Source: an uncultured Collinsella sp.
GTDB taxonomy: Bacteria > Actinomycetota > Coriobacteriia > Coriobacteriales > Coriobacteriaceae
Assembly (NCBI GenBank): GCA_902470915.1
Contig: CABRIB010000013.1
Span: 1 to 29,674 of the forward strand
DNA: 29,674 bases
Direction of reading: 5' to 3'
Below, piece by piece: positions 8,883 through 16,610 of this stretch. The notes under the pieces were generated by a model. The model did no database searches. It was not told where the DNA came from and saw nothing but the letters and a program-made list of their open reading frames with translations. Every line of letters starts with the position of its first letter. Position 1 is the stretch's first letter. A program made the position numbers and the translations under genes.

Positions 8883-9572
8883 CTACTTTTTACGGTGCAA
8901 AAAGCGCGCGATGTCTTCTTCGGTGGGGCTTTTGATGTCAAAGCGCAGCGAGAGCCAGCGCAGGCTCATGGTCACGACAACGCATACGACCAGCGCGGCG
9001 ACATTGCTCATGATGCCGCTCATAACGAGACACACATAGCTTGTCGATCCGGCGATGGCCGCGATGGCATAAAAGTTAGTGCGTTGGAAAATGCCCGGAA
9101 CCACGCCCATAAAACCGTCGCGCAGCATGCCGCCGCCCACCGCGGTAAAAAAGCCCATCATGATGCACACCGCCGGCGCAAAGCCGTAGACCAGCGCCTT
9201 GTCTGCGCCGGTTGCCGCATAGATGCCGACCGAGATGATGTCGAGCAAGGGGATGAGTTTTTCGGGCTTGTCGACGATAGCCGGGAAGATATAGATGATG
9301 GCTGCCGTGGCAATGGAAAGCGGGAGCGCCATCGGCTGGTTGAGGATGTAGACGTTGCCTACCTGCAGCGTCATATCGCGTAAAAGACCGCCGCCCAGTC
9401 CGCAGACCACGGCGAGCGCAACTGCACCCACCAGGTCGAGCTTATGCTCGCGCGCAACCAGCACGCCCGAGATCGATGCAGCGACAACAGCGAACATCTC
9501 GAGCCAAAACGGAATAGCGACCATGGCATCCGAGGCATGTGAGGTAACGGTTATAGCGGCGATGACGGGCAA
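8883..9572 (-). CDS. Trimeric intracellular cation (TRIC) channel family / UPF0126 membrane protein
   Basis: This predicted 229-residue integral membrane protein has about seven hydrophobic helices. It carries the twofold-repeated glycine motif of the TRIC/YadS family: GLGGGLLRDMTL in the first half and AVGGGMLRDGFMG in the second. The family forms homotrimeric monovalent cation channels in bacteria; the physiological role here cannot be told. The start is a TTG at 9572, with AAAGGA seven bases upstream. An internal ATG at 9524 lacks a good ribosome site and would remove 16 residues before the first helix. A C-terminal KSPTEEDIARFLHRKK tail is cytoplasmic by prediction. Confidence 0.85.
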   Translation of the reverse strand: MPVIAAITVTSHASDAMVAIPFWLEMFAVVAASISGVLVAREHKLDLVGAVALAVVCGLGGGLLRDMTLQVGNVYILNQPMALPLSIATAAIIYIFPAIVDKPEKLIPLLDIISVGIYAATGADKALVYGFAPAVCIMMGFFTAVGGGMLRDGFMGVVPGIFQRTNFYAIAAIAGSTSYVCLVMSGIMSNVAALVVCVVVTMSLRWLSLRFDIKSPTEEDIARFLHRKK

Positions 9573-9701
9573 GATGGGGTCCTTTGGGTTGTGGGTTTAG
9601 ACAATGCCCGTACATAGTACATGTTCGGCGCCGATTGCGACCCTATTGCTCGGCAAACGGTCGGGACTGGATGCTGACATGGCATTGCTGGAATGCCAGG
9701 G

Positions 9702-9775
9702 ATCCAAAACATGTACGTCACCCTCCAAAAACGGCATTTTTCGACATCTTTGGAGGCGGACGTACATGTTTGGAT
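9702..9775. repeat. Palindromic element, left copy
   Basis: An imperfect inverted repeat of ~74 bp: arm 9702-9729 pairs with 9749-9775 with one two-base mismatch and one bulge, around the loop 9730-9748. Its reverse complement matches the element at 10903-10976 with about five substitutions and one indel. It lies upstream of the gene at 9877, so a simple terminator role for that gene is unlikely. It may be a REP/MITE-like unit. Confidence 0.85.
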
Positions 9776-9876
9776 TGAGCTCACAGCATGAGTGAGTTGA
9801 TTTACTCACATCCGGTATATTTCCCCACTTCAACGGACATAAGAGTTGGATACCGGCTCAGAGCGAGAGGCCCTCA

Positions 9877-10884
9877 ATGGATACCCCTGTTCTCATTTCG
9901 CATAAAACCGCATGGCTTGTCCATCATGCACCCCAGAATTTGGTTCAGTCTCTTGCGCGGCACGACTACCAGATAGGCGCACAAGGCATCTCCACCCAGC
10001 AACGTGTTGCACGCATACGACAGGCTCTTACCGACTGCGGCATTCCGTCCGATATGCTTAAGACTATCGATATCGCGGTTGTATTCGAATTCGAGCGAAT
10101 TCGTACCAAAGGCGTCGTTTGTCACATTCTTGGACAAAATCTTCCCTACGAGCATATTAACGAGTTGACGCCCGGAATCTTCATCACCGACGAAGCCTTC
10201 ACCTTTGTGCTCGCTGCCGAGTGGATGGATAGGATCGAATATCTCGAATATGGCTATGAAGTTTGCGGCGATTATCGCATGAGGCTCAATCCCGCCGACC
10301 CTTATACCGGGCAACCAGCCACTACCTCCAAGGATGAAATAACCAAACTGCTCGATCGGCACCCCGGCAAACCCGGTGCCACACGTGCACGGCTCGCGCT
10401 CAGGCACATCTACGATCACTCGGCCTCGCCTATGGAGACCGCTTCGGCAATCGCCCTCTCGCTCCCAACAAGCGAAGGCGGCGTTGGTATCCGAGGTATC
10501 GAACTCAACAAACCGCTCGAGATCCCTCAACGTCTCTGGCATTGCACAAAAGCCCGAACACTCAAAATCGATGCCCTCATTACCTATAAGCGCAGGGAGC
10601 TCGGTATCGAATATAAGGGCGGTTTTCACGATGAGTTCGAGCGCAAGGGGGCAGATGCGGAACGAGAGGCCGTTCTCTCCCAAATGGGATATCGAATCGT
10701 TACGCTCACTTCGGCTCAGTTCGGCAGCCAGCTCGCCTTTCACCGCGCCATGAACAACATTCGCGAAGCACTCGGCATGCCTCGATGCACCGATACCGAG
10801 TACCAACGAAAGCAAAATGAACTGCGCAAGGCACTTATCCGCAACTGGAAGAGCGTACAAGGCGAAGAGACGCTTATCGAGTAG
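9877..10884 (+). CDS. Orphan protein with restriction-endonuclease-like (DUF559/Vsr-type) C-terminus
   Basis: This 335-residue protein of unknown function is preceded by GAGAGG (9865-9870), six bases before its ATG. The C-terminal third has a PD-(D/E)xK-like pattern: Asp232 in KIDALI, Glu245-x-Lys247 in GIEYKGG, then D260-x-x-R-E and the MGYRIVTLT strand near 270-278. This spacing is typical of Vsr/DUF559-type nuclease folds. The N-terminal 200 residues (MDTPVLISHKTAWLVHHAPQ onward) have no domain I can name; their position resembles the DNA-binding part of AbiEi-like proteins, but that is speculation. No methyltransferase or other defence partner lies beside it. The gene sits alone between two inverted copies of a palindromic element and next to two tRNA-Ser genes, which suggests an acquired islet. 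Nuclease activity is inferred only. Confidence 0.7.
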   Translation: MDTPVLISHKTAWLVHHAPQNLVQSLARHDYQIGAQGISTQQRVARIRQALTDCGIPSDMLKTIDIAVVFEFERIRTKGVVCHILGQNLPYEHINELTPGIFITDEAFTFVLAAEWMDRIEYLEYGYEVCGDYRMRLNPADPYTGQPATTSKDEITKLLDRHPGKPGATRARLALRHIYDHSASPMETASAIALSLPTSEGGVGIRGIELNKPLEIPQRLWHCTKARTLKIDALITYKRRELGIEYKGGFHDEFERKGADAEREAVLSQMGYRIVTLTSAQFGSQLAFHRAMNNIREALGMPRCTDTEYQRKQNELRKALIRNWKSVQGEETLIE

Positions 10885-10902
10885 CGTCGCTCCCACGAGC
10901 CC

Positions 10903-10976
10903 GATCCAAACGTGTACGTCAGCCTCCAAAGATGTCGAAAATTGTCGGTTTTGGAGGGTGACGTACATGTTTTTGG
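10903..10976. repeat. Palindromic element, right copy (inverted relative to the left copy)
   Basis: Arms 10904-10930 and 10950-10976 form a near-perfect hairpin with the asymmetric loop 10931-10949. The loop shows the copy to be inverted relative to 9702-9775, at about 92% identity. It begins 19 nt after the stop codon of the orphan gene, so it could also act as its terminator. Confidence 0.85.
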
Positions 10977-10984
10977 TGAGGGGC

Positions 10985-11010
10985 GGGCTCGAATCCCTCC
11001 TCCTTCGCCG
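10985..11010 (+). repeat. Inverted partial copy of the tRNA-Ser 3' end
   Basis: These 26 bases match the T-arm and acceptor 3' end of the tRNA-Ser(CGA) gene (11074-11099, read on the minus strand) at 23 of 26 positions, but on the opposite strand. The rest of a tRNA is absent, so this is not a functional gene. It may be an attachment-site remnant that has been inverted, or a trace of a deleted tRNA gene. Confidence 0.75.
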
Positions 11011-11030
11011 TATTTGTTTGTAAGGGACTC

Positions 11031-11062
11031 AAAACAAAAAAGCTCCCATTCTTGGGAGCTTT
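11031..11062 (-). terminator. Terminator of tRNA-Ser(CGA)
   Basis: A perfect 10-bp stem (11039-11048 with 11053-11062, loop TTCT) is followed on the minus strand by a T-rich run. It lies 11 nt after the 3' end of the tRNA. Confidence 0.85.
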
Positions 11063-11073
11063 CTCAACCAAAA

Positions 11074-11164
11074 TGGCGGAGGAGGAGGGATTCGAACCCT
11101 CGTGACCTTATACAGGCCAAACGGTTTTCGAGACCGCCGCATTCAACCACTCTGCCACCCCTCC
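11074..11164 (-). tRNA. tRNA-Ser(CGA)
   Basis: This is a 91-nt class II tRNA with a long variable arm. The acceptor strands GGAGGGG and CTCCTCC pair, the T-loop is TTCGAAT and the CCA end is encoded. The anticodon loop CTCGAAA gives anticodon CGA (11128-11130), reading the serine codon UCG. It is the second of two tandem serine tRNA genes on this strand and has its own terminator. Confidence 0.95.
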
Positions 11165-11172
11165 GCGTGGGG

Positions 11173-11203
11173 TAAAAACAAAGCAGGCTCGAAGGCCTGC
11201 TTT
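11173..11203 (-). terminator. Terminator between the two tRNA-Ser genes
   Basis: A 9-bp stem (11180-11188 with 11195-11203) is followed on the minus strand by TGTTTTTA. It ends transcription of tRNA-Ser(GGA) before tRNA-Ser(CGA), unless read-through occurs. Confidence 0.8.
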
Positions 11204-11212
11204 GGAATTAAC

Positions 11213-11303
11213 TGGCGGAGAGTCAGGGATTTGAACCCTGGAGACGCTTTTGACGCCTACACGATTTCCAATCGTGCTCCTTCGGCCACTCGGACAACTC
11301 TCC
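11213..11303 (-). tRNA. tRNA-Ser(GGA)
   Basis: This is a 91-nt class II tRNA with an encoded CCA end. The anticodon loop TTGGAAA gives anticodon GGA, reading UCC and UCU. The acceptor stem begins GGAGAGT and the T-loop is TTCAAAT. A good promoter lies just upstream on the same strand. Confidence 0.95.
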
Positions 11304-11319
11304 GTTAAATGCGAAAGTC

Positions 11320-11347
11320 AGTATACACGAGGAATCGCAAAGTGCAA
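11320..11347 (-). promoter_or_regulatory. Promoter of tRNA-Ser(GGA)
   Basis: On the minus strand, TTGCAC (11342-11347) and TATACT (11320-11325) are separated by 16 bp, close to the sigma-70-type consensus. The -10 ends 16 nt before the tRNA 5' end. Confidence 0.8.
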
Positions 11348-11707
11348 ACAGAAAAGTTGGCATTTTTTAAAACGCTTGGCCGAGCTTGGCGTTGCAGTGG
11401 GGTTTGAGGTGCCAAAAAACGGCTTCCGACCAGCGTGGTTGATCAACTCAATTGTTTAAAAGGGGTATTCATAAGCGACTTGGCAATGAATTTAAAAATC
11501 TTTGGGTGGTGCTGTGGACCACTGGTATGTATTTCGCGACCACAACCATGTGCCCGTTGACCTGCGGCCTGGCTCAGCTTGTCCCCGCGGCGTCGTATCT
11601 TGTCCACAAATCCGTCAAGCATTTGGTCGGCATTTGGTTGGAATGCGCATGAAACGTCGTGCGAGTATGGACATATGTGGAGGTCATGAGGTTGTAGCTG
11701 CATATTC
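11348..11707. other. Intergenic region with two DnaA-box-like sites, no gene seen
   Basis: No convincing coding sequence is seen on either strand; frames are short and lack ribosome sites. It holds TTGTCCACA at 11600-11608 (a perfect actinobacterial-style DnaA box) and a one-mismatch version in the opposite orientation at 11513-11521. Two sites are too few to call an origin. The region separates the tRNA promoter from the rpsF operon promoter. Confidence 0.4.
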
Positions 11708-11736
11708 TTGCGGCATGGGAGGTTGAAAGATATTAT
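11708..11736 (+). promoter_or_regulatory. Promoter of the rpsF-ssb-rpsR-rplI operon
   Basis: TTGCGG (11708-11713) and TATTAT (11731-11736) are spaced by 17 bp. The predicted transcript starts near 11743, leaving a leader of about 65 nt before rpsF. Confidence 0.7.
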
Positions 11737-11752
11737 TACCAAGTCTTTTCCT

Positions 11753-11781
11753 GCTTCAGGCGCACCTTCACGACCTGAAGC
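11753..11781 (+). promoter_or_regulatory. Leader hairpin before rpsF
   Basis: A perfect 8-bp stem (11753-11760 with 11774-11781) has a 13-nt loop. It lies 12 nt before the ribosome site. S6:S18 autoregulation acts on an rpsF leader in several bacteria, but the CCG-box loop of that motif is not evident here, so the role is open. Confidence 0.45.
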
Positions 11782-11807
11782 CACATTTGCCCAGAGGAGG
11801 TGACAAT

Positions 11808-12101
11808 ATGAAGGCTTATGAACTGCTGTTCTTTGTTGACCCGTCGCTCAACCCCGAGACTCGTCTCGCTGTTATGAAGCGTATCGATACCACGATCGCT
11901 GAGGGCGCTGGCAAGGTCGACTCCGTTGACGAGTGGGGCAAGCGCAAGCTCGCCTACGAGATCAACGACCTCACCGATGGTGACTACACCCTCATCAACT
12001 TCCACGCAGATCCTACCCAGATCGCCGAGCTTGATCGCGTCCTGCGCATCACCGACGCTGTGGTCCGCCACATGATCGTCCGTCGCGACGACCAGGAGTA
12101 A
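11808..12101 (+). CDS. rpsF: 30S ribosomal protein S6
   Basis: This is a 97-residue ribosomal protein of the 30S platform, where it pairs with S18 on 16S rRNA. The start MKAYELLFFVDPSLNPE and the motif WGKRKLAYEINDLTDGDY are typical of S6. I chose the ATG at 11808 because AGAGGAGGTGA (11793-11803) is placed ideally before it; a TTG at 11787 is not needed. It is the first gene of the operon with ssb, rpsR and rplI. Confidence 0.97.
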   Translation: MKAYELLFFVDPSLNPETRLAVMKRIDTTIAEGAGKVDSVDEWGKRKLAYEINDLTDGDYTLINFHADPTQIAELDRVLRITDAVVRHMIVRRDDQE

Positions 12102-12149
12102 GACTGTCGTTTTGGACTGGGCTTGTGCCCCAAGAGGAAGTAGTGAGTT

Positions 12150-12602
12150 ATGAGCATCAATCGAGTGAACATCACCGGTAACCTCACCCGCGATCCCGAG
12201 CTGCGCGCCACCGCCGGCGGAACCCAGGTTCTGTCCTTTGGCGTCGCCGTGAACGATCGTCGCCGCAATGCGCAGACTGGCGAGTGGGAGGACTATCCCA
12301 ACTTTGTCGACTGCACCATGTTCGGCACCCGCGCCGAGGCCGTGAGCCGTTTCCTGGCAAAGGGAAACAAGGTCGCGATCGAGGGCAAGCTGCGCTACAG
12401 CTCTTGGGAGCGCGACGGCCAGCGCCGGAGCAAGCTTGAGGTCATCGTCGATGAGATCGAGTTTATGAGCTCCCGTGGTGGCCAGGGTGGCTACGATCAG
12501 GGCGGTTACGCCCCCGCAGCCCCCGCGCCCGCAGCACGTCCTGCCGCACCGGTGGCTACGCCGCCTGCGGTCGACGTCTACGATGAGGACATCCCGTTCT
12601 AA
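12150..12602 (+). CDS. ssb: Single-stranded DNA-binding protein
   Basis: This 150-residue protein coats single-stranded DNA during replication, recombination and repair as a tetramer. The N-terminal OB fold (about 1-108) starts MSINRVNITGNLTRDPELR and contains NFVDCTMFGTRAE and the GKLRYSSWERDGQRRS segment. A Gly/Gln then Ala/Pro-rich linker (about 110-140) leads to the acidic tip DEDIPF, which recruits partner proteins. It lies between rpsF and rpsR, a common arrangement that co-expresses it with the S6/S18 pair. Confidence 0.97.
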   Translation: MSINRVNITGNLTRDPELRATAGGTQVLSFGVAVNDRRRNAQTGEWEDYPNFVDCTMFGTRAEAVSRFLAKGNKVAIEGKLRYSSWERDGQRRSKLEVIVDEIEFMSSRGGQGGYDQGGYAPAAPAPAARPAAPVATPPAVDVYDEDIPF

Positions 12603-12674
12603 GGGTTGTTCACCTATTTTTGAGTGAGAGGCGGCTTCGGTTCGCCGAAGTTGCCAAATGAAAGGTATTTTGAC

Positions 12675-12941
12675 ATGGCTAATGATTTTTCTGCACGTCA
12701 GCCGCGTCGTAAGTACTGCCAGTTCTGCAAGGAGAACACTGAGTTCATCGACTATAAGGACACTCAGCTTCTCCGTAAGTACATGACCGACCGTGGCAAG
12801 ATCAAGCCCCGTCGCGTCACTGGCGCTTGCACGCAGCATCAGCATGACATCGCCAACGCCATCAAGCGCGCCCGCGAGATGGCTCTCCTGCCGTACACCG
12901 TCCCCGTGGTTTCCTCTCGTGGCAACCGCGACCGCGGCTAA
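12675..12941 (+). CDS. rpsR: 30S ribosomal protein S18
   Basis: This 88-residue protein is S6's partner on the 30S platform. It has the hallmark RRKYCQFC near the N-terminus, then DYKDTQLLRKYMTDRGKIKPRRVTG and the helix ending in RAREMALLPYT. Two cysteines spaced as CxxC (CQFC) and one later Cys suggest a zinc-type S18 variant, though the fourth ligand is less clear. The start at 12675 is preceded by AAAGG at 12661-12665; a start at 12624 would add 17 unrelated residues. Confidence 0.97.
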   Translation: MANDFSARQPRRKYCQFCKENTEFIDYKDTQLLRKYMTDRGKIKPRRVTGACTQHQHDIANAIKRAREMALLPYTVPVVSSRGNRDRG

Positions 12942-12956
12942 GAAGGGAGACGCATC

Positions 12957-13496
12957 ATGAAGGTTATTCTTCTCGATGAGATCAAGGGCAAGGGCGGCGA
13001 GGGTGACGTCGTAGAGGTCGCTCAGGGTTACGCTGAGAACTTCCTGTTCCCCAAGAAGCTCGCTGTTGCCGCCACCAAGGGCAACCTTAAGCAGCTTGAC
13101 GAGCGTCGCAACAACATCGCCAAGCGCGAGGCCGTCCGTCTGGCTACCGCCAACGAGACCAAGGCTGCCTTCGAGGGCAAGACGGTCACCGTTGACGTCA
13201 AGGTCGGCGACGAGGGCATCCTCTTTGGCTCCGTTACCGCCGCTATGATCGCTGACGCCATCAAGGCTCAGCTCGGTATGGACATCGACCGCAAGCGCGT
13301 CGAGCTCGGTAAGCCCATCAAGGTTGCCGGTGCCCACACCGTTGCCATCTCGCTGTATCGCGAGATCAAGGCCGAGGTTGTCGTTCTCGTCGGCGTTACC
13401 GCCGAGGAGCTCGCTGCCGAGGCTGAGGTCGAGGAGGCCGCTGAGGTCGCCGCGGCTGAGACCGCCGAGGTCGAGACTGAGGCTGCTGCCGAGTAG
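12957..13496 (+). CDS. rplI: 50S ribosomal protein L9
   Basis: This 179-residue protein binds 23S rRNA at the base of the L1 stalk. The N-terminal domain begins MKVILLDEIKGKGGEGDVVEVAQGY and reaches NFLFPKKLA. A long connecting helix and the C-terminal domain (LFGSVTAAMIADAIKAQLGMDIDRKRV) follow. About 28 extra residues of Ala, Glu and Val (AEVEEAAEVAAAETAEVE and so on) extend beyond the usual ~150-residue end. It is the last gene before a clear terminator. Confidence 0.97.
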   Translation: MKVILLDEIKGKGGEGDVVEVAQGYAENFLFPKKLAVAATKGNLKQLDERRNNIAKREAVRLATANETKAAFEGKTVTVDVKVGDEGILFGSVTAAMIADAIKAQLGMDIDRKRVELGKPIKVAGAHTVAISLYREIKAEVVVLVGVTAEELAAEAEVEEAAEVAAAETAEVETEAAAE

Positions 13497-13528
13497 CATT
13501 TGCTGCAACGCAACAATCTTGTTCTAAG

Positions 13529-13566
13529 AAGGGCGCTCTGGGAAACCGGGGCGCCCTTTTGTTTTT
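13529..13566 (+). terminator. Terminator after rplI
   Basis: An 8-bp outer stem (13529-13536 with 13551-13558) continues inward to a GAAA tetraloop. It is followed by TTTTGTTTTTT, a classic intrinsic terminator that separates the ribosomal operon from dnaB. Confidence 0.9.
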
Positions 13567-13720
13567 TGCGCTGAGTGAGTGTTGTGGTGAACGTCGCGTC
13601 AAAGTTCTATATACAGGACCGTTCATCCGTTTGGTTCGGTGATGATTGGCGGCGCGCGGCGCGTTTTGGGACCGTGGCTGATACTATGGATGCTCGCAAG
13701 CGATATGAATGAGGATGCTC

Positions 13721-15112
13721 ATGGCATATGACGATAGGGAGACCGGGCTGACGGTTGAGGACCGCGGCTCAAAGTTGGGTCTTCCCCAAAACCAAGATGC
13801 AGAGGCCAATGTACTGGCCGCTATGCTGCTATCGCCCGAGGTGGTCGAAGAGGCCCAGGTCGAGCTGCAGCCCGATGATTTCTACCGGCCCATTCATAAG
13901 ACCATCTACACCGCGATGGTCGATATGTACAACAGCCGCATTCCCATCGACTCCATCTCGCTGATCGATTACCTGCGAAGCATCAACAAGCTCGATGCCG
14001 TGGGCGGCGAGGCCTACATTTTGGAGCTGATGGGTCAGACTCTGTCGCTCGTCAACTGGCAGCACCATGCCGCCATCGTTCGCCGCGATTCGATGCTGCG
14101 CGAGCTGATCGGCGCCACCAACGAGATTAACGCGCTGGCATATAACGCCCCCACCGACACCAAAGAGGTCGTGGAGCTAGCCGAGAGCAAGCTGCTCAAG
14201 GTCACGGCACGCGAGGTCAAGTCGAGCTACAAGACGCTGACCGAGTTTATGGTCGAGGCCTATAACGAGGCCGAGGAAGTGTGCCAGGCCGGTGGCCAGG
14301 CTGCGGGCGTGCCCACCGGCTTCCCGTCGCTCGACCGTATGCTCATGGGCTTCCGCGAGGGTCAGCTCATCATCATCGGCGCCCGTCCTGCCGTGGGTAA
14401 GACGTCGTTCGCTCTGAATCTGGCGCTCAACGCTGCCGCTGCTGGTTATACCGTCGGCTTCTTCTCGCTGGAGATGTCGGGCAAGGAAATTGCCCAGCGT
14501 CTGATTTGCGCCTACGCCATGATCTCGATCAGTGACTTCCGCATGGGCCGCATTAGCCCCGAGCAGTGGGCCAATATCAACGAGGCTACGCAGACCTTGT
14601 CCAAGCTCGATATTCTGATTGACGATACGCCCGGCACCACAGTGACCGAGATCCGCGCCAAGAGCCGCCGTATGCTCCATAACAAGGAGAAGGCAATCAT
14701 CATCCTGGACTACCTGCAGCTGGTGAGTCCTCCGCCGGGACGCCGCTCCGAGAGCCGTACCGTCGAGGTCTCGGAGATGTCGCGTGGTCTGAAGATCATG
14801 GCCAAGGAGCTCAAGATCCCGCTCATCGCGCTGTCGCAGCTCTCGCGTCAGGTCGAATCCCGTACCGGCAAGCGCCCGCAGCTTTCCGACCTTCGTGAAT
14901 CGGGCTCCATCGAGCAGGACGCCGATATCGTCATGTTCTTGGACCGCTCCGCCGACGAGGCCGAAGCCTCGCGCGACGATCGACCCGACGAGGGCGTTAC
15001 GCGCATCGTCGTGGCCAAGAACCGTTCGGGCCCGATCGGCGACGTCGACCTGATGTTCCTGCCGGCATCCACCAAGTTCTATGAGCTTGATGGGGCACAT
15101 GCCGAGGAGTAG
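13721..15112 (+). CDS. dnaB: Replicative DNA helicase DnaB
   Basis: This 463-residue protein is the hexameric helicase that unwinds DNA at the replication fork. The N-terminal domain (about 20-130) contains the family start QNQDAEANVLAAMLLSPEVV and interacts with primase. The RecA-like C-terminal domain has the Walker A loop GARPAVGKTS (from residue 220), the GFFSLEMSG segment, Walker B IIILDYLQLV, the SQLSRQVESR helix and LRESGSIEQDADIVMFL. No intein is present. Three in-frame ATGs occur (13709, 13715, 13721); I chose the last because GAGGA (13711-13715) is five bases before it. A terminator separates it from rplI, so it probably has its own promoter in 13567-13720. Confidence 0.97.
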   Translation: MAYDDRETGLTVEDRGSKLGLPQNQDAEANVLAAMLLSPEVVEEAQVELQPDDFYRPIHKTIYTAMVDMYNSRIPIDSISLIDYLRSINKLDAVGGEAYILELMGQTLSLVNWQHHAAIVRRDSMLRELIGATNEINALAYNAPTDTKEVVELAESKLLKVTAREVKSSYKTLTEFMVEAYNEAEEVCQAGGQAAGVPTGFPSLDRMLMGFREGQLIIIGARPAVGKTSFALNLALNAAAAGYTVGFFSLEMSGKEIAQRLICAYAMISISDFRMGRISPEQWANINEATQTLSKLDILIDDTPGTTVTEIRAKSRRMLHNKEKAIIILDYLQLVSPPPGRRSESRTVEVSEMSRGLKIMAKELKIPLIALSQLSRQVESRTGKRPQLSDLRESGSIEQDADIVMFLDRSADEAEASRDDRPDEGVTRIVVAKNRSGPIGDVDLMFLPASTKFYELDGAHAEE

Positions 15113-15133
15113 GACAGGCGCCCGTTGCATGGG

Positions 15134-15139
15134 TATACT
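15134..15139 (+). promoter_or_regulatory. Possible -10 box for purA
   Basis: TATACT lies 66 nt before the purA start. The best upstream partner, TAGGAC at 18-bp spacing, is a poor -35, so this is only a candidate. A good ribosome site (TAAGGAG) lies just before the purA ATG. Confidence 0.3.
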
Positions 15140-15205
15140 GGGAATGTTTTGTGCTTCTGCGTGCCGGCGTGGCGCGTAGACAGTCCATGAATGTAAGGAG
15201 TAAAC

Positions 15206-16492
<1,287 letters not shown>

Positions 16493-16514
16493 TCGGGACT
16501 ATTTGGTTATTGCG

Positions 16515-16556
16515 ATATACCCCTTTGCAGCCCGGACGGGCGGCCGAGGGGTATAT
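16515..16556 (+). terminator. Hairpin between purA and purD
   Basis: A perfect 10-bp outer stem (16515-16524 with 16547-16556) encloses a smaller CCCG/CGGG hairpin. Only a short T-rich tail follows, so it may be a partial terminator or a processing signal that lowers purD expression relative to purA. Confidence 0.6.
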
Positions 16557-16610
16557 TTGCTTGCAAAGGGCTCGCGCGGAGCGGGCCGTTCATCCATAGA
16601 GGAGGCACCC

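Noticed and set aside
9702..9775. CRISPR repeat
   Set aside because: Only two copies, far apart and inverted, with no regular spacers and no cas genes.
9788..9976. Short plus-strand reading frame before the orphan nuclease-fold gene
   Set aside because: It overlaps the start of the longer gene, has no ribosome site and no recognisable sequence.
9874..10968. Long minus-strand frame opposite the orphan gene
   Set aside because: It mirrors the plus-strand gene's codon pattern, begins in the repeat element, and has no coding-like composition or domain.
9702..10976. Insertion sequence
   Set aside because: The enclosed protein has no transposase motif, and no target-site duplication was identified.
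10985..11010. A third functional tRNA-Ser gene
   Set aside because: Only the T-arm and acceptor 3' end match; the D-arm, anticodon arm and 5' acceptor strand are absent.
11348..11707. Replication origin
   Set aside because: Only two DnaA-like boxes and no AT-rich unwinding region or dnaA gene nearby.
13721..15112. Intein in DnaB
   Set aside because: DnaB is a common intein host, but the protein has normal length and intact motifs.
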